From positions 1-55,654 of the forward strand of contig CACYPF010000013.1 of the NCBI GenBank assembly GCA_902776195.1: a DNA stretch of 55,654 nucleotides. Reading direction: 5' to 3'. How positions within the stretch are numbered: the stretch's first letter is position 1; each line of letters begins with the position of its first letter. The notes below the pieces were generated by a model. The model saw nothing but the letters and a program-made list of their open reading frames with translations, ran no database searches and was not told where the DNA came from. The translations under genes were made by a program, and so were the position numbers. Of the stretch, positions 43,585 to 53,440 are shown one piece after another. Origin of the DNA: an uncultured Prevotellaceae bacterium. GTDB taxonomy: Bacteria > Bacteroidota > Bacteroidia > Bacteroidales > Bacteroidaceae.

Positions 43585-43675
43585 CAAAGATAAGCAGCAT
43601 TTCCGATACTTCCAAATTTATGTTCGAGAAAATTTGTCATTCTTTTGGTATTCTGCTCACATCATCGTATCTTTG
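43585..43675. promoter_or_regulatory. Divergent promoters: vanW (-) and vsr remnant (+)
   Basis: Minus: TATCTTTG at 43592-43585. Plus: TTTG (43644-43647), 20 bp, TATCTTTG (43668-43675), a full consensus now driving only the vsr remnant. Confidence 0.6.
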
Positions 43676-43693
43676 CAAAGAAATAGTTAAGAC

Positions 43694-43903
43694 ATGTCAG
43701 ACAAGCTCACCCCACAACAACGCCATAAGAATATGGCTGCTATCCGGTCGAAAGACACGAAACCGTCGAAACGGGAGGAGACGCTGGACTCCATCGCTTT
43801 CACATTAAACCATATATGGTTGCAGGACCACCATGCAAAATCTGTAGCCAGTAATCATTCTGAAGAAGAAAGCGGAGCAGTACCTATGGCGGCAGAAGAG
43901 TGA
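43694..43903 (+). pseudogene. vsr remnant: very-short-patch-repair endonuclease with internal deletion
   Basis: The 69-aa frame joins the conserved N-terminus of Vsr (LTPQQRHKNMAAIRSKDTKPS, residues 5-25) directly to what looks like the Vsr C-terminus (REETLDSIAFTLNHIWLQ). Vsr nucleases are about 140-150 aa, so roughly 75 central residues with the catalytic Asp and His are missing. The frame is kept. Repeated GAAACSG around the junction suggests deletion between short repeats. No cytosine methyltransferase gene is present. It cannot be catalytically active. Confidence 0.75.
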
Positions 43904-43971
43904 CTCACCCGATTTTGATAAATATAATACAAATAAATTTGCATTCTCTTCGCTAAATCGAAATTTTACAC

Positions 43972-43979
43972 TACCTTTG
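43972..43979 (+). promoter_or_regulatory. thrS -7 element
   Basis: Exact TACCTTTG, about 33 bp upstream of the thrS ATG; no well-spaced -33 box. Confidence 0.5.
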
Positions 43980-44012
43980 CAAGCGAATTAAACTTAAACA
44001 TATATTGTAGAT

Positions 44013-45956
44013 ATGATCAACATTACTTTTCCAGACGGATCTGTTCGCTCGTATGAGCAGGGCGTTACTGGACTTCAGATTGCCGAGAGTATCTCACCGG
44101 CTCTGGCTCGCGACGTATTGGCGTGCGGTGTGAATGGTGAGACAGTAGAGTTGAACCGACCGATTATGGAAGATGCGAAGATCGCACTCTATAAATGGGA
44201 CGACGAAGAGGGAAAACACACATTCTGGCACACCTCAGCCCATTTGCTTGCTGAGGCACTGCAGGAGCTTTATCCCGGTATCCAGTTCGGATTCGGTCCT
44301 GCCATCGAGAATGGTTTCTTCTATGATGTGCTGTTGAAAGACGGTGAGAGCATCAAGGAGAGTGACTTCCCGAAGATTGAGGAGAAAATGCGTGAACTGG
44401 CTTCCAAGAAAGAGCCCGTCGTTCGCAAGGAGGTGGCAAAGGCAGACGCTCTGAAAGAGTTTGCCGCTGACGGTCAGACCTATAAGTGCGAGCACATCGA
44501 GCAGGACTTGGAGGACGGCAGTATCACCACCTATACACAGGGTGCGTTCACCGACCTCTGCCGTGGTCCGCACCTGATGAACACCGGTGCCATCAAGGCT
44601 ATCAAGCTGACCAATGTGGCTGGTGCTTTCTGGCGTGGTGACGCTACCCGTGAGCAGATGCAGCGTCTGTATGGTATCTCGTTCCCCAAGAAAAAGATGC
44701 TCGACGAGTATCTCGTCATGCTGGAGGAGGCTAAGAAACGCGACCACCGTAAGATCGGTAAGGAGATGGAGCTGTTCATGTTCTCCGATAAAGTGGGTAA
44801 GGGTCTCCCCATCTGGTTGCCGAAAGGTACCGACCTGCGTCTCCGCTTGCAAGACCACTTGCGTAAAGTGCAGAAACGTTTTGGTTATCAGGAGGTTATT
44901 ACTCCGCATATCGGTTCCAAGAACCTCTATATTACCAGTGGTCACTATGCCCATTATGGTAAGGACTCCTTCCAGCCCATCCATACCCCAGAGGAGGATG
45001 AGGAGTACATGTTGAAACCCATGAACTGTCCTCACCACTGTGAGATTTTCGCATGGAAGCCCCGTAGCTACCGTGACCTGCCCTTGCGTATCGCCGAGTT
45101 CGGTACGGTATACCGTTATGAGCAGAGTGGTGAGCTGCACGGACTGACCCGTGTACGTTCCTTCACACAGGACGATGCCCACCTGTTCTGTCGTCCCGAC
45201 CAGGTGAAGCAGGAGTTCCTCAACGTGATGGATATCATTGGTATCGTACTGACAGCCTTCGGTTTCAACTTCGAGGCACAGATTTCCTTGCGTGACCCTA
45301 ACGACCACGACAAGTACGTAGGTACTGACGAGGACTGGGCACTGGCTGAGGCTGCTATCGTGGAGGCATGTCGTGAGAAGGGGCTGACCGCCAAGGTAGA
45401 ATATGGTGAGGCTGCATTCTATGGTCCTAAGCTCGACTTCATGATCAAGGATGCTATCGGTCGCCGCTGGCAGCTGGGAACTATCCAGGTAGACTACAAC
45501 CTGCCGAAGCGCTTCCAGTTGGAGTATACCGATGAGGACAACCAGAAGAAGACCCCTGTGATGATTCACCGCGCACCCTTCGGTTCGCTGGAGCGTTTCT
45601 GTGCCGTACTCATCGAGCACACCAGTGGTCACTTCCCCTTGTGGCTGACTCCTGAGCAGGTTGCCATCCTGCCGTTGTCAGAGAAATATAACGACTATGC
45701 CAACGAGGTGGCAAAGAAGTTTGAGCAGGGTGGGGTACGTCCTACCATCGACCTGCGTAACGAGAAACTGGGTCGTAAGATTCGCGATAACGAGTTGAAG
45801 CGTATTCCTTATATGGTGATTGTCGGTGAGAAGGAGCAGGCTGACGGAACAGTCGCCGTTCGTCCACAGGGCGGTGGTGAGCAGATAGTCATGACCATCC
45901 AAGAGTTCATCGACCATATCAACGCTGAGGTTGCTGAGATGACGAAAGACTTTTAA
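44013..45956 (+). CDS. thrS: Threonyl-tRNA synthetase
   Basis: The 647-aa class II synthetase has an N-terminal TGS domain (about 1-62), the editing/SAD domain with His73-x3-His77 (HTSAH), the catalytic core with [10 protein letters not shown] and [17 protein letters not shown], and a C-terminal anticodon-binding domain (from about 540). It charges tRNA-Thr. It heads a likely operon with the nucleotidyltransferase and DHH genes and marks the return to core sequence after the accessory block. Confidence 0.97.
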   Translation: MINITFPDGSVRSYEQGVTGLQIAESISPALARDVLACGVNGETVELNRPIMEDAKIALYKWDDEEGKHTFWHTSAHLLAEALQELYPGIQFGFGPAIENGFFYDVLLKDGESIKESDFPKIEEKMRELASKKEPVVRKEVAKADALKEFAADGQTYKCEHIEQDLEDGSITTYTQGAFTDLCRGPHLMNTGAIKAIKLTNVAGAFWRGDATREQMQRLYGISFPKKKMLDEYLVMLEEAKKRDHRKIGKEMELFMFSDKVGKGLPIWLPKGTDLRLRLQDHLRKVQKRFGYQEVITPHIGSKNLYITSGHYAHYGKDSFQPIHTPEEDEEYMLKPMNCPHHCEIFAWKPRSYRDLPLRIAEFGTVYRYEQSGELHGLTRVRSFTQDDAHLFCRPDQVKQEFLNVMDIIGIVLTAFGFNFEAQISLRDPNDHDKYVGTDEDWALAEAAIVEACREKGLTAKVEYGEAAFYGPKLDFMIKDAIGRRWQLGTIQVDYNLPKRFQLEYTDEDNQKKTPVMIHRAPFGSLERFCAVLIEHTSGHFPLWLTPEQVAILPLSEKYNDYANEVAKKFEQGGVRPTIDLRNEKLGRKIRDNELKRIPYMVIVGEKEQADGTVAVRPQGGGEQIVMTIQEFIDHINAEVAEMTKDF

Positions 45957-45979
45957 AGAGTTGAGATAATCTAAGAAAT

Positions 45980-46921
45980 ATGAAACCAACATTATTTTTA
46001 TTGGCTGCTGGTATGGGAAGCCGCTATGGCGGGCTGAAGCAGCTGGATGGTCTGGGACCCAATGGGGAGACCATCATGGACTATTCTATCTACGATGCCA
46101 TCCAGGCAGGATTCGGAAAGATCGTATGGGTCATCCGCAAGGATTTCGAGGAGCAGTTCCGTACACAGATTCTCTCTAAGTACGAGGGTCATATCCCCTG
46201 TGAGTTATGTTTCCAGGGTATCGACGCACTCCCCGAGGGCTTTAAGGTGCCAGAGGGTCGTCAGAAACCGTGGGGTACCAACCATGCCGTACTGATGGGT
46301 AAGGATGTCATCAAGGAACCGTTCTGCGTCATCAACTGCGACGACTTCTATAACCGTGATGCCTTCATGGTGATTGGCAAGTTCCTGAGCAGTCTGCCGG
46401 AGGGTGCCAAGAACCAGTATGCGATGGTGGGTTTCCGTGTGGGTAACACACTCAGTGAGAACGGTACTGTGGCTCGTGGTATCTGCTCCAAGAACGAGAA
46501 GGGTCATCTGACTACTGTCGTAGAGCGTACCGAGATCGTACGTTGTGCAGAGGATGGCTCTCAGGCAGGTGCTGCCGACCAGCCTATCCGTTATAAGGAC
46601 GAGGACGGCAAGTGGGTGGTTGTCGATGACAATACTCCTGTGTCCATGAATATGTGGGGTTTCACTCCTGACTATTTTGAGTATTCTGAGGCTTACTTCA
46701 AGGAGTTCCTGAGTGACCCGAAGAATATGGAGAACCTGAAGGCTGAGTTCTTTATCCCGCTGATGGTCAATAAACTCATCAACGACAAGACAGCAACAGT
46801 TGAGGTGTTGGACACTACATCCAAATGGTTTGGTGTGACTTACGCCGCAGACCGTGAGGATACGGTGAAGCGTATACAGAAACTGGTGGACGAGGGTGTC
46901 TATCCGAACAAATTGTTCTGA
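45980..46921 (+). CDS. Sugar-phosphate nucleotidyltransferase family protein
   Basis: This 313-aa GT-A-fold protein begins LFLLAAGMGSRYGGLKQLDG, a variant of the nucleotidyltransferase loop GxGxRxxxxTxxxPK, and has CVINCDDFYNRDAF with the metal-binding Asp pair. Such enzymes make NDP-sugars from sugar-1-phosphate, but the altered loop means the substrate is uncertain. It starts 23 bp after thrS, and its stop overlaps the next start (TGATG). Confidence 0.82.
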   Translation: MKPTLFLLAAGMGSRYGGLKQLDGLGPNGETIMDYSIYDAIQAGFGKIVWVIRKDFEEQFRTQILSKYEGHIPCELCFQGIDALPEGFKVPEGRQKPWGTNHAVLMGKDVIKEPFCVINCDDFYNRDAFMVIGKFLSSLPEGAKNQYAMVGFRVGNTLSENGTVARGICSKNEKGHLTTVVERTEIVRCAEDGSQAGAADQPIRYKDEDGKWVVVDDNTPVSMNMWGFTPDYFEYSEAYFKEFLSDPKNMENLKAEFFIPLMVNKLINDKTATVEVLDTTSKWFGVTYAADREDTVKRIQKLVDEGVYPNKLF

Positions 46922-47955
46922 TGCTGAAAGAAATCATGACAGAAAGGGAGTGCAGTCAACTGCGCTCCCTTATCAATAACGCAGAGACGATCGTGTTGTG
47001 TTGCCATTTGAATGCGGATGGTGACGCACTGGGGGCTATGCTGGGTTGGGCAGAGGTGTTGAAAGCGATGGGAAAGGAACCCTTAGTGGTGGCTCCCGAC
47101 CAGTATCCCGATTATCTCCAATGGTTACCGAATACAGAGAAGATAGTCCGTTACGACAAGCGCAAGGACTTTGTCAATACTGTATTGAAAATAGCTGACT
47201 TGGTGTTCTGTCTGGACTTCAATACCTTGTCACGAACTGATGCGATGGCAGAGGCGTTAGGGAATTCGCCAGCCCAGAAAGTTCTTATTGACCACCATCC
47301 GGACCCGAATGTGGGTGCGGTATTGACTTTCTCTCATCCCGAGATGTCATCCACCTGCGAACTGGTGTTCCGCATCGTCTGGCAGATGGGAATGTTCGAC
47401 CAGTTGGGGAAGCACTTCGCCATCCCTGTCTATTGTGGGATGATGACTGATACAGGAGGGTTTACCTATAACTCGTCCTCACCGGATATCTATTTTATTA
47501 TCAGCCAGTTGCTCACTAAACATATCGACAAGGACAAGATTTACCGCAACGTCTTTCATAACTATAGCGAGCATCGCATCCGCATGGTGGGATATGTGCT
47601 CTGCCATAAGCTGGTGGTGGACGAGCTGCATCATGCCGCTTTCTATACCCTGACCCGTGATGACCTGAAGCGTTTCCATTTCATCAAGGGTGATGCGGAG
47701 GGATTGGTCAACATGCCTTTGCAGATCAAGGGACTAAAACTGAGCATCTCGTTGCGTGAGGACACGGAGCGTGACAAGTTGATATGGGTCAGCTTGCGCT
47801 CTGTTGACGACTTCCCCTGTAACAAGATGGCAGAGCAGTTCTTCAATGGCGGAGGGCATCTCAATGCCTCGGGAGGTAGATTACAATGTACGATGGATGA
47901 GGCTGTAGAGGTGGTAAAACGTGCCATCCTCCATTTTGAAAACACGTTAAAGTAG
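46921..47955 (+). CDS. DHH/DHHA1 phosphoesterase (NrnA-like)
   Basis: This 344-aa protein has the DHH-family motifs LNADGDALGAMLG, LDFN, VLIDHHPDPN and the DHHA1 end GGGHLNASGG. Relatives degrade nanoRNA and 3'-phosphoadenosine-5'-phosphate, or cyclic dinucleotide products. Which substrate applies here is unknown. The start overlaps the previous stop by one base. Confidence 0.88.
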   Translation: MLKEIMTERECSQLRSLINNAETIVLCCHLNADGDALGAMLGWAEVLKAMGKEPLVVAPDQYPDYLQWLPNTEKIVRYDKRKDFVNTVLKIADLVFCLDFNTLSRTDAMAEALGNSPAQKVLIDHHPDPNVGAVLTFSHPEMSSTCELVFRIVWQMGMFDQLGKHFAIPVYCGMMTDTGGFTYNSSSPDIYFIISQLLTKHIDKDKIYRNVFHNYSEHRIRMVGYVLCHKLVVDELHHAAFYTLTRDDLKRFHFIKGDAEGLVNMPLQIKGLKLSISLREDTERDKLIWVSLRSVDDFPCNKMAEQFFNGGGHLNASGGRLQCTMDEAVEVVKRAILHFENTLK

Positions 47956-47987
47956 CCTAATATTGCGATTATTTGCTATTTTATTTG

Positions 47988-47995
47988 TAAATTTG
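47988..47995 (+). promoter_or_regulatory. -7 element before the DUF4827-like gene
   Basis: TAAATTTG, 25 bp upstream of the lipoprotein ATG. The -33 spacing is not ideal. Confidence 0.4.
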
Positions 47996-48020
47996 CGCCC
48001 AAAATTAATATAAGAGTACA

Positions 48021-48683
48021 ATGAAGAAAACGTATAGTCTGTTGATACTGCTCTGTGGTATTCTGTTCCTGACCAGTTGTAATAATGGTGAGACCTATTC
48101 TGACTTGAAAGACGCGGAGCGTGACGCTATTAATAAATATATTTCGAGCAATAATATCAAGGTCATTGATGAGAGTAAGTTCTCTTCTCAGGGAGAGACG
48201 ACCAGTCTTGATAATAACGAGTTCGTCTATCTTTCCAAGAGTGGTGTCTATATGCAGATTGTGCGTAAGGGATGTGGTGAGAAAGTCAAGGATGATGAGT
48301 CGCTGGAGATCCTGTGCCGTTTCTCTGAGTACAATATCAAAAAGAACACATTGTTGGTTAGAAACGATGTCCCTTATTATCTCGTTTCATCAAATACGGC
48401 ATACGATTATTCCAGTTTTCCTGACAAAATGATGGTGGAACGGACCGGGAGTTCTTTTTCGGGTTCTTTTGTGTCTGGAGCCATGTCATTATACCATGCT
48501 TCGGCAGCAGCACCTGCCGGTTGGTTAGTTCCGCTATTGTATGTGAATGTAGGGCGACCGCAGAATGATGGTGACGAAGTGGCTAAGGTGCGCTTGATCG
48601 TGCCACACTCCCAGGGTACGGTGGATGCCTCGTCAAGTGTGTATCCCTGTTATTACGAGATTACTTACGAAAGAGATAATTAA
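48021..48683 (+). CDS. Lipoprotein, DUF4827-like
   Basis: This 220-aa lipoprotein has a lipobox LTSC (Cys20) and a C-terminal domain suggestive of an FKBP-like fold with GWLVPLLYVNVG. It resembles the Bacteroidales DUF4827 family (assignment from memory), which has no known function. It lies 12 bp upstream of glmM and is co-transcribed with it, hinting at an envelope role. Confidence 0.75.
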   Translation: MKKTYSLLILLCGILFLTSCNNGETYSDLKDAERDAINKYISSNNIKVIDESKFSSQGETTSLDNNEFVYLSKSGVYMQIVRKGCGEKVKDDESLEILCRFSEYNIKKNTLLVRNDVPYYLVSSNTAYDYSSFPDKMMVERTGSSFSGSFVSGAMSLYHASAAAPAGWLVPLLYVNVGRPQNDGDEVAKVRLIVPHSQGTVDASSSVYPCYYEITYERDN

Positions 48684-48695
48684 AACCAAGAAAAC

Positions 48696-50108
48696 ATGAC
48701 ACTTATTAAATCGATTTCTGGTATCCGTGGAACCATAGGCGGTTCTACGGGCGATACCTTGAACCCTCTTGATATCGTGAAGTTCACCACAGCCTATGCG
48801 CAGTTTATCCGTCGTAGTGGAAAAGGTTCCTCCAACAAGATTGTGGTGGGACGTGATGCACGTATCTCCGGTGAGATGGTGAAGAACGTGGTTTGTGGCA
48901 CGCTGATGGGAGTAGGGTATGATGTCATCAATATCGGACTTGCCACTACTCCTACCACGGAACTGGCAGTCAGAATGTCGGAGGCTGATGGTGGTATCAT
49001 CATTACGGCATCACATAACCCTCGTCAGTGGAATGCGTTGAAACTGCTGAACAACGAAGGTGAGTTCCTCACTGCTGCTGATGGTGCCGTCGTACTTGAC
49101 ATGGCAGAGAAGGAGCAGTTTGAATATGCGGATGTCGATCATCTGGGACATTATATCGAGGACTATTCCTTTGATGCCCGCCATGTGGAGAATGTACTGC
49201 AGCTGAAACTGGTTGACGTGGAAGCTGTCAAGGCTGCGAAGTTCAAGGTGTGTGTGGATACCATCAATAGTGTCGGTGGCATCATCCTGCCCAGGCTTTT
49301 CGAAAAACTGGGCGTGGAGTATACCATCCTGAATGAGGATGCCAATGGTGACTTCGCCCATAATCCTGAACCATTGGAGAAAAACCTGCAGGGTATCATG
49401 GATGAGATGAAGACGGGTAAGTATGACTTGGGTATCGTGGTGGATCCTGATGTCGACCGTCTTGCGTTTATCTGTGAGAACGGAAAGATGTTCGGTGAGG
49501 AGTATACGCTGGTCAGCGTTGCTGATTATGTCCTTTCAGAAATGAGTAATGAGAAAGGAAATGAGCCGTTGGCAACCGTTTCAAACCTCAGTTCTACCCG
49601 TGCCCTGCGTGATGTCACCCAGAAGTATGGGGGCTGTTATGCCGCTGCCGCTGTGGGTGAGGTCAATGTCACCACGAAGATGAAGGAGGTGAATGCTGTC
49701 ATCGGTGGTGAGGGTAACGGTGGTGTCATCTACCCCGAGAGCCACTATGGTCGTGATGCCCTGGTGGGTATCGCCCTCTTCCTGACCTCTCTTGCCAAGA
49801 AGGGATGTAAGGTGAGTGAGCTGCGTGCCACTTTCCCCGATTATCAGATTGCCAAGAACCGTATCGACCTGACCCCGGAGACGGATGTGGATGCCATCTT
49901 GGTGAAGGTGAAGGAGATGTTCGCTGCTGATCCGACAGCACAGGTGAATGATATCGACGGCGTGAAGATTGACTTCCCCGATAAGTGGGTACACCTGCGC
50001 AAGTCGAACACCGAGCCGATTATCCGTGTCTATAGCGAGGCAAACACCATGGAGGAGGCTGACGCTATCGGCAAGAAACTCATGCAAGTAGTTTACGACA
50101 TGCAATAA
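48696..50108 (+). CDS. glmM: Phosphoglucosamine mutase
   Basis: This 470-aa alpha-D-phosphohexomutase has the phosphoserine loop TASHNPRQWNALK, the metal-binding DPDVDR, the sugar-binding GEGNGGVIYPE and the phosphate-binding RKSNTEPIIRVY. GlmM converts glucosamine-6-phosphate to glucosamine-1-phosphate for UDP-GlcNAc synthesis. It could also act as a phosphomannomutase; the sugar-binding GEGNGG favours GlmM-type enzymes of Bacteroidetes. It is followed by a strong terminator. Confidence 0.88.
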   Translation: MTLIKSISGIRGTIGGSTGDTLNPLDIVKFTTAYAQFIRRSGKGSSNKIVVGRDARISGEMVKNVVCGTLMGVGYDVINIGLATTPTTELAVRMSEADGGIIITASHNPRQWNALKLLNNEGEFLTAADGAVVLDMAEKEQFEYADVDHLGHYIEDYSFDARHVENVLQLKLVDVEAVKAAKFKVCVDTINSVGGIILPRLFEKLGVEYTILNEDANGDFAHNPEPLEKNLQGIMDEMKTGKYDLGIVVDPDVDRLAFICENGKMFGEEYTLVSVADYVLSEMSNEKGNEPLATVSNLSSTRALRDVTQKYGGCYAAAAVGEVNVTTKMKEVNAVIGGEGNGGVIYPESHYGRDALVGIALFLTSLAKKGCKVSELRATFPDYQIAKNRIDLTPETDVDAILVKVKEMFAADPTAQVNDIDGVKIDFPDKWVHLRKSNTEPIIRVYSEANTMEEADAIGKKLMQVVYDMQ

Positions 50109-50114
50109 AACAAG

Positions 50115-50140
50115 AAGTGCTTCCAAATCCGGAAGCACTT
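50115..50140. terminator. Bidirectional terminator between glmM and trmB
   Basis: AAGTGCTTCC (50115-50124) pairs with GGAAGCACTT (50131-50140), followed by TTCTTTTTATTT on the plus strand; the minus strand has a TTG-TTTTATTG run. It serves both convergent genes. Confidence 0.85.
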
Positions 50141-50146
50141 TTCTTT

Positions 50147-50908
50147 TTATTTCGCTGTTTCTAACGAACTGCGCTTGTCACGCCGGTAGGAGCGGTATTC
50201 GTCAAGCTCTATCTCCACATCAGGCTCTTGCAGCTCGCCTTCGTGGGGGAGATGGAACTTCATATAACGGATATTCAGTCCCCGGTCTATCCACATCTGC
50301 TCGTAATACGTTTGGATGGAGGCGGCGACAGGGTCGCTGCACACGGAGCCATACAGGTCTTCCGTACGGAAATCCAGGGGCAGGTGGTTCTTCTCCACCA
50401 TATAAGTGGTGTAGGTGAAGAGGAAGTTGGAGTCGGTCTTCAGGTGGATGATGCCACCGTCGATGAGGAAACGGCGGTAGCGGTTCATGAAGTAGGTGGA
50501 GGTGAGACGTTTGCGAGGGTTCTTCATCTGCGGGTCACTGAATGTCAGCCAGATCTCCTGTACCTCATCAGGAGCGAAGAAACGGTCGATGATCTCGATA
50601 TTCGTACGCAGGAAGGCGACATTCTTCAGTCCTTCCTTGATAGCTTGTGTGGCACCCGTCCACATACGGGCTCCCTTGATGTCCACTCCGATGAAGTTTA
50701 TGTGGGGGTATAGCTTGGCGAGCCCGACGGTATATTCCCCTTTGCCACAACCTAACTCCAGCACGATAGGGTTGTCGTTATGGAAATACGCCTCATGCCA
50801 GTGTCCCTGCATCTCAAACGGAACGTGTTCCACCACCGAGTAGGGGTACTGGAACACGTTCTCATAAGTCTCCATGTCGGCGAATTTCGCCAATTTGCCT
50901 TTACTCAT
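50147..50908 (-). CDS. trmB: tRNA (guanine-N7)-methyltransferase TrmB
   Basis: This 253-aa methyltransferase has the S-adenosylmethionine motif [16 protein letters not shown], followed by [10 protein letters not shown], and the family motif [14 protein letters not shown] with KTDS after it. It methylates G46 of tRNA. It lies 23 bp downstream of ilvE and is probably read from the ilvE promoter. Confidence 0.94.
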   Translation of the reverse strand: MSKGKLAKFADMETYENVFQYPYSVVEHVPFEMQGHWHEAYFHNDNPIVLELGCGKGEYTVGLAKLYPHINFIGVDIKGARMWTGATQAIKEGLKNVAFLRTNIEIIDRFFAPDEVQEIWLTFSDPQMKNPRKRLTSTYFMNRYRRFLIDGGIIHLKTDSNFLFTYTTYMVEKNHLPLDFRTEDLYGSVCSDPVAASIQTYYEQMWIDRGLNIRYMKFHLPHEGELQEPDVEIELDEYRSYRRDKRSSLETAK

Positions 50909-50931
50909 GCAAAATCTTGATAGTATATGGT

Positions 50932-51948
50932 CTATTCAATCACAACGGTTGTCCAGCCGTGCTTGTCTTCAATCTCACCATACTGGATGCCACGCAGGGT
51001 GTCGAAGAGCTTCTTGGAGATAGGACCTGGCTTCTCACCAAAGTCATAACGCTTACCGGTCTCCAGGTCGTCGATATAGGAGATAGGACTGATGACAGCG
51101 GCTGTACCACAGGCACCTGCCTCCTCGAAGGTCTCCAGTTCCTCCTCAGGGATAGGACGACGCTCTACCTTCAGACCGAGGTCCTCAGCGACCTGCATCA
51201 GACTCTTATTGGTGATAGAGGGCAGGATAGAGGTGGACTTTGGAGTGATATAGGTGTTGTTCTTGATACCGAAGAAATTGGCGGCACCACACTCGTCAAT
51301 GTACTTCTTCTCTTTGGCATCGAGGTAGAACTCACAGGCATAGCCCTTCTCATGGGCGAGATTGTTGGCAAAGAGGGAAGCGGCATAGTTACCACCGACC
51401 TTGTATTTACCAGTACCAAGGGGAGCCGAACGGTCGTACTCACGGATGATGACGTAGGGATTGCTGGAGAAACCGCCCTTGAAATACGGACCTACGGGGG
51501 TCACGAAAATCAGGAAGCAGTATTCCTTGGCGGGATGAACACCCACCTGGGCACTGGTACCGATCAGCAGGGGACGGATATACAGGGTAGCGCCACTCTC
51601 GTAAGTGGGAATCCATTCCTGGTTGAGGCGTACCACCTTCTTGACCATCTCGATAAACAGTTCTGTCGGCAGTTCCGGCATCAGGATACCACGGCAGGTG
51701 GACTGCAGGCGGGCAGCGTTCTCCTCTACACGGAAGATGCGCACCTTACCGTCCTTACAGCGATAGGCCTTCAGTCCCTCGAAAGCCTCCTGACCGTAGT
51801 GCAGACAGGTTGCTGCCATGTGCAGGTTCAGATACTCGTCGGAGCAAACTTCAATCTCGCCCCATTTGCCGTCACGATAGTAACAGCGAACGTTGTAGTC
51901 GGTCTTCATATAACCGAACGACAGGTTTCCCCAGTCTAAATCTTTCAT
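50932..51948 (-). CDS. ilvE: Branched-chain amino-acid aminotransferase
   Basis: The 338-aa length and motifs ([12 protein letters not shown], the PLP lysine in [23 protein letters not shown]) mark a fold-type IV BCAT of the longer, eukaryote-like group. It interconverts leucine, isoleucine and valine with their 2-oxo acids. It has a full consensus promoter at 51988-52019. Confidence 0.94.
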   Translation of the reverse strand: MKDLDWGNLSFGYMKTDYNVRCYYRDGKWGEIEVCSDEYLNLHMAATCLHYGQEAFEGLKAYRCKDGKVRIFRVEENAARLQSTCRGILMPELPTELFIEMVKKVVRLNQEWIPTYESGATLYIRPLLIGTSAQVGVHPAKEYCFLIFVTPVGPYFKGGFSSNPYVIIREYDRSAPLGTGKYKVGGNYAASLFANNLAHEKGYACEFYLDAKEKKYIDECGAANFFGIKNNTYITPKSTSILPSITNKSLMQVAEDLGLKVERRPIPEEELETFEEAGACGTAAVISPISYIDDLETGKRYDFGEKPGPISKKLFDTLRGIQYGEIEDKHGWTTVVIE

Positions 51949-51987
51949 ATCGTAATAATTTTAGTCCTTTTTCTTTTAAATTGTGTG

Positions 51988-52019
51988 CAAAAGTACACAT
52001 TTTGTGGCACACTTGCAAA
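51988..52019 (-). promoter_or_regulatory. ilvE promoter
   Basis: On the minus strand TTTG (52019-52016), 20 bp, TACTTTTG (51995-51988). It partly overlaps the 3' end region of xseB. Confidence 0.65.
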
Positions 52020-52030
52020 TGAAATGTGCA

Positions 52031-52213
52031 TTATTTGTCTTCTTCGAGTATCTTTTTGATGTCCTCGTCGGTTTTTGTCAACTTATCCTTACATTGTTGG
52101 ATGAGTTCCCGAGCCTTCTTCAGTTGTGTCGTCAACTCATCGATACTGTATTCGTTACGCTCCATTTTCTGGACAATCTCATCCAGTTGTCTTAATGCCT
52201 CTTCGTATTTCAT
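52031..52213 (-). CDS. xseB: Exodeoxyribonuclease VII small subunit
   Basis: This 60-aa helical protein opens with YEEALRQLDEIVQKMERNE and matches the XseB coiled helices that wrap the large subunit. With XseA it cuts single-stranded DNA into oligonucleotides from both ends. It follows xseA after a 57-bp gap filled with a 14-bp repeat. Confidence 0.92.
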   Translation of the reverse strand: MKYEEALRQLDEIVQKMERNEYSIDELTTQLKKARELIQQCKDKLTKTDEDIKKILEEDK

Positions 52214-52270
52214 ATCTCTAACCTTGAATCTTGATACCTGAAACTTGAAACCTGAAACTTGAAACCTGAA
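52214..52270. repeat. Low-complexity tandem repeat between xseA and xseB
   Basis: Tandem copies of a CCTGAAACTTGAAA unit (14 bp) plus degenerate copies fill the gap. No ORF, hairpin or promoter is seen in it. Confidence 0.7.
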
Positions 52271-53437
52271 TCACTCAACCCTCGACCTGAACACTCCTTT
52301 CTCCACCCGGGTCTCAATCTGGTCACCTGCTTTCAGTTGATGCGGGTCACGCACCACCTTTCCGTTAAACAGCGTGATACTGTATCCACGGCGTAACAAA
52401 AGGGTGGGGTCGAGCAGCTCCACCTGTTGGGCGGCAAGTTCCAGTCGGTGCCGCTCTTGCACGAGACGTTGCTGGAGGGCATGACAGATACGCTCATAAC
52501 GCTGGTCCAACTGATGCTCAAAGTTGGTCTTGAACATCGTGAGCATGAACGACAGTCGTTGCTGCAGGTCGTTCAAATGCTGCAGGGTGTCCGCCAGATG
52601 GGCAATCAGGAAAGCTGCCGCGGCAGTGGGGGTCTTCACTCTTGTATTTGACACCATGTCCAGCACACACTCGTCCCTGTCGTGTCCGATACCTGTAATG
52701 ATGGGCAAGGGGAAGTTGGCGACATTCTCGGCAAGTGGCAGGGTATCGAAACCGCTCATGTCACTCGTGGAGCCGCCCCCACGGATAATGACGACCACGT
52801 CATAGTCGTCGGCATGTCCGTTGATCTGATTCAGGGCTGCTATCACACTCTGTTCCACCTGCTCACCTTGCATGACAGCAGGGAAAAGGGTGGGGTAGAA
52901 TACCAGTCCGTATTCGTTTTCCTCCAACTGGCGGCAGAAGTCCCCATAGCCTGCTGCTGTTGCTGCGGAGATAACGGCGATACGCTGACAGAATCGGGGG
53001 ATCACCAGTTCCCGCTGGAGGTCGAAGACACCCTCGGCTTTCAACTGGGCGATGATCTGTTGGCGGTGCTGTGCCATATCACCCAAGGTATAGTTGGGGT
53101 CTATATCGGTGACAATCCATGAGAATCCGTATGCCTCGTGAAACTGCGGATAGACTTTCAGCAGTACTTTCATACCGGCCCTCAGCGGTTGCCCGGTGGT
53201 ACGCTCGAAATAGGGTTGTACCATCGCCCACGTCTGTTTCCAGCATTTGGCGGAAGCCTTGGCAACAGGGGTGTTCGATAACTCGTCTTTCTCTACGAGT
53301 TCCATATAACAATGCCCACGGCTCTCTCTGCATTCCGACAGTTCTGCCTCTACCCAATACTCATCGGGCAGCTCTGCCTCTATCGCCTCTCTTACCAGTG
53401 CGTTCAGCGTATGCAGTGTATATCGCTTGTCCCCCAT
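52271..53437 (-). CDS. xseA: Exodeoxyribonuclease VII large subunit
   Basis: This 388-aa protein has the N-terminal OB-fold (about 1-100), the catalytic domain with VIIRGGGSTSDMSGFD and GIGHDRDECVLD, and a coiled-coil arm and beta-tail that anchor XseB. It is slightly shorter than E. coli XseA (about 456 aa), mostly in the coiled-coil arm. It starts 3 bp after the subtilase gene. Confidence 0.94.
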   Translation of the reverse strand: MGDKRYTLHTLNALVREAIEAELPDEYWVEAELSECRESRGHCYMELVEKDELSNTPVAKASAKCWKQTWAMVQPYFERTTGQPLRAGMKVLLKVYPQFHEAYGFSWIVTDIDPNYTLGDMAQHRQQIIAQLKAEGVFDLQRELVIPRFCQRIAVISAATAAGYGDFCRQLEENEYGLVFYPTLFPAVMQGEQVEQSVIAALNQINGHADDYDVVVIIRGGGSTSDMSGFDTLPLAENVANFPLPIITGIGHDRDECVLDMVSNTRVKTPTAAAAFLIAHLADTLQHLNDLQQRLSFMLTMFKTNFEHQLDQRYERICHALQQRLVQERHRLELAAQQVELLDPTLLLRRGYSITLFNGKVVRDPHQLKAGDQIETRVEKGVFRSRVE

Positions 53438-53440
53438 CTC

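Noticed and set aside
44235-45632. 465-aa open frame antisense to thrS
   Set aside because: It lies wholly opposite a clear threonyl-tRNA synthetase gene, has low-complexity composition and no motif; long antisense frames are a by-product of codon bias.
50917-51939. 340-aa open frame antisense to ilvE
   Set aside because: It mirrors the aminotransferase gene and shows no recognisable domain or promoter.
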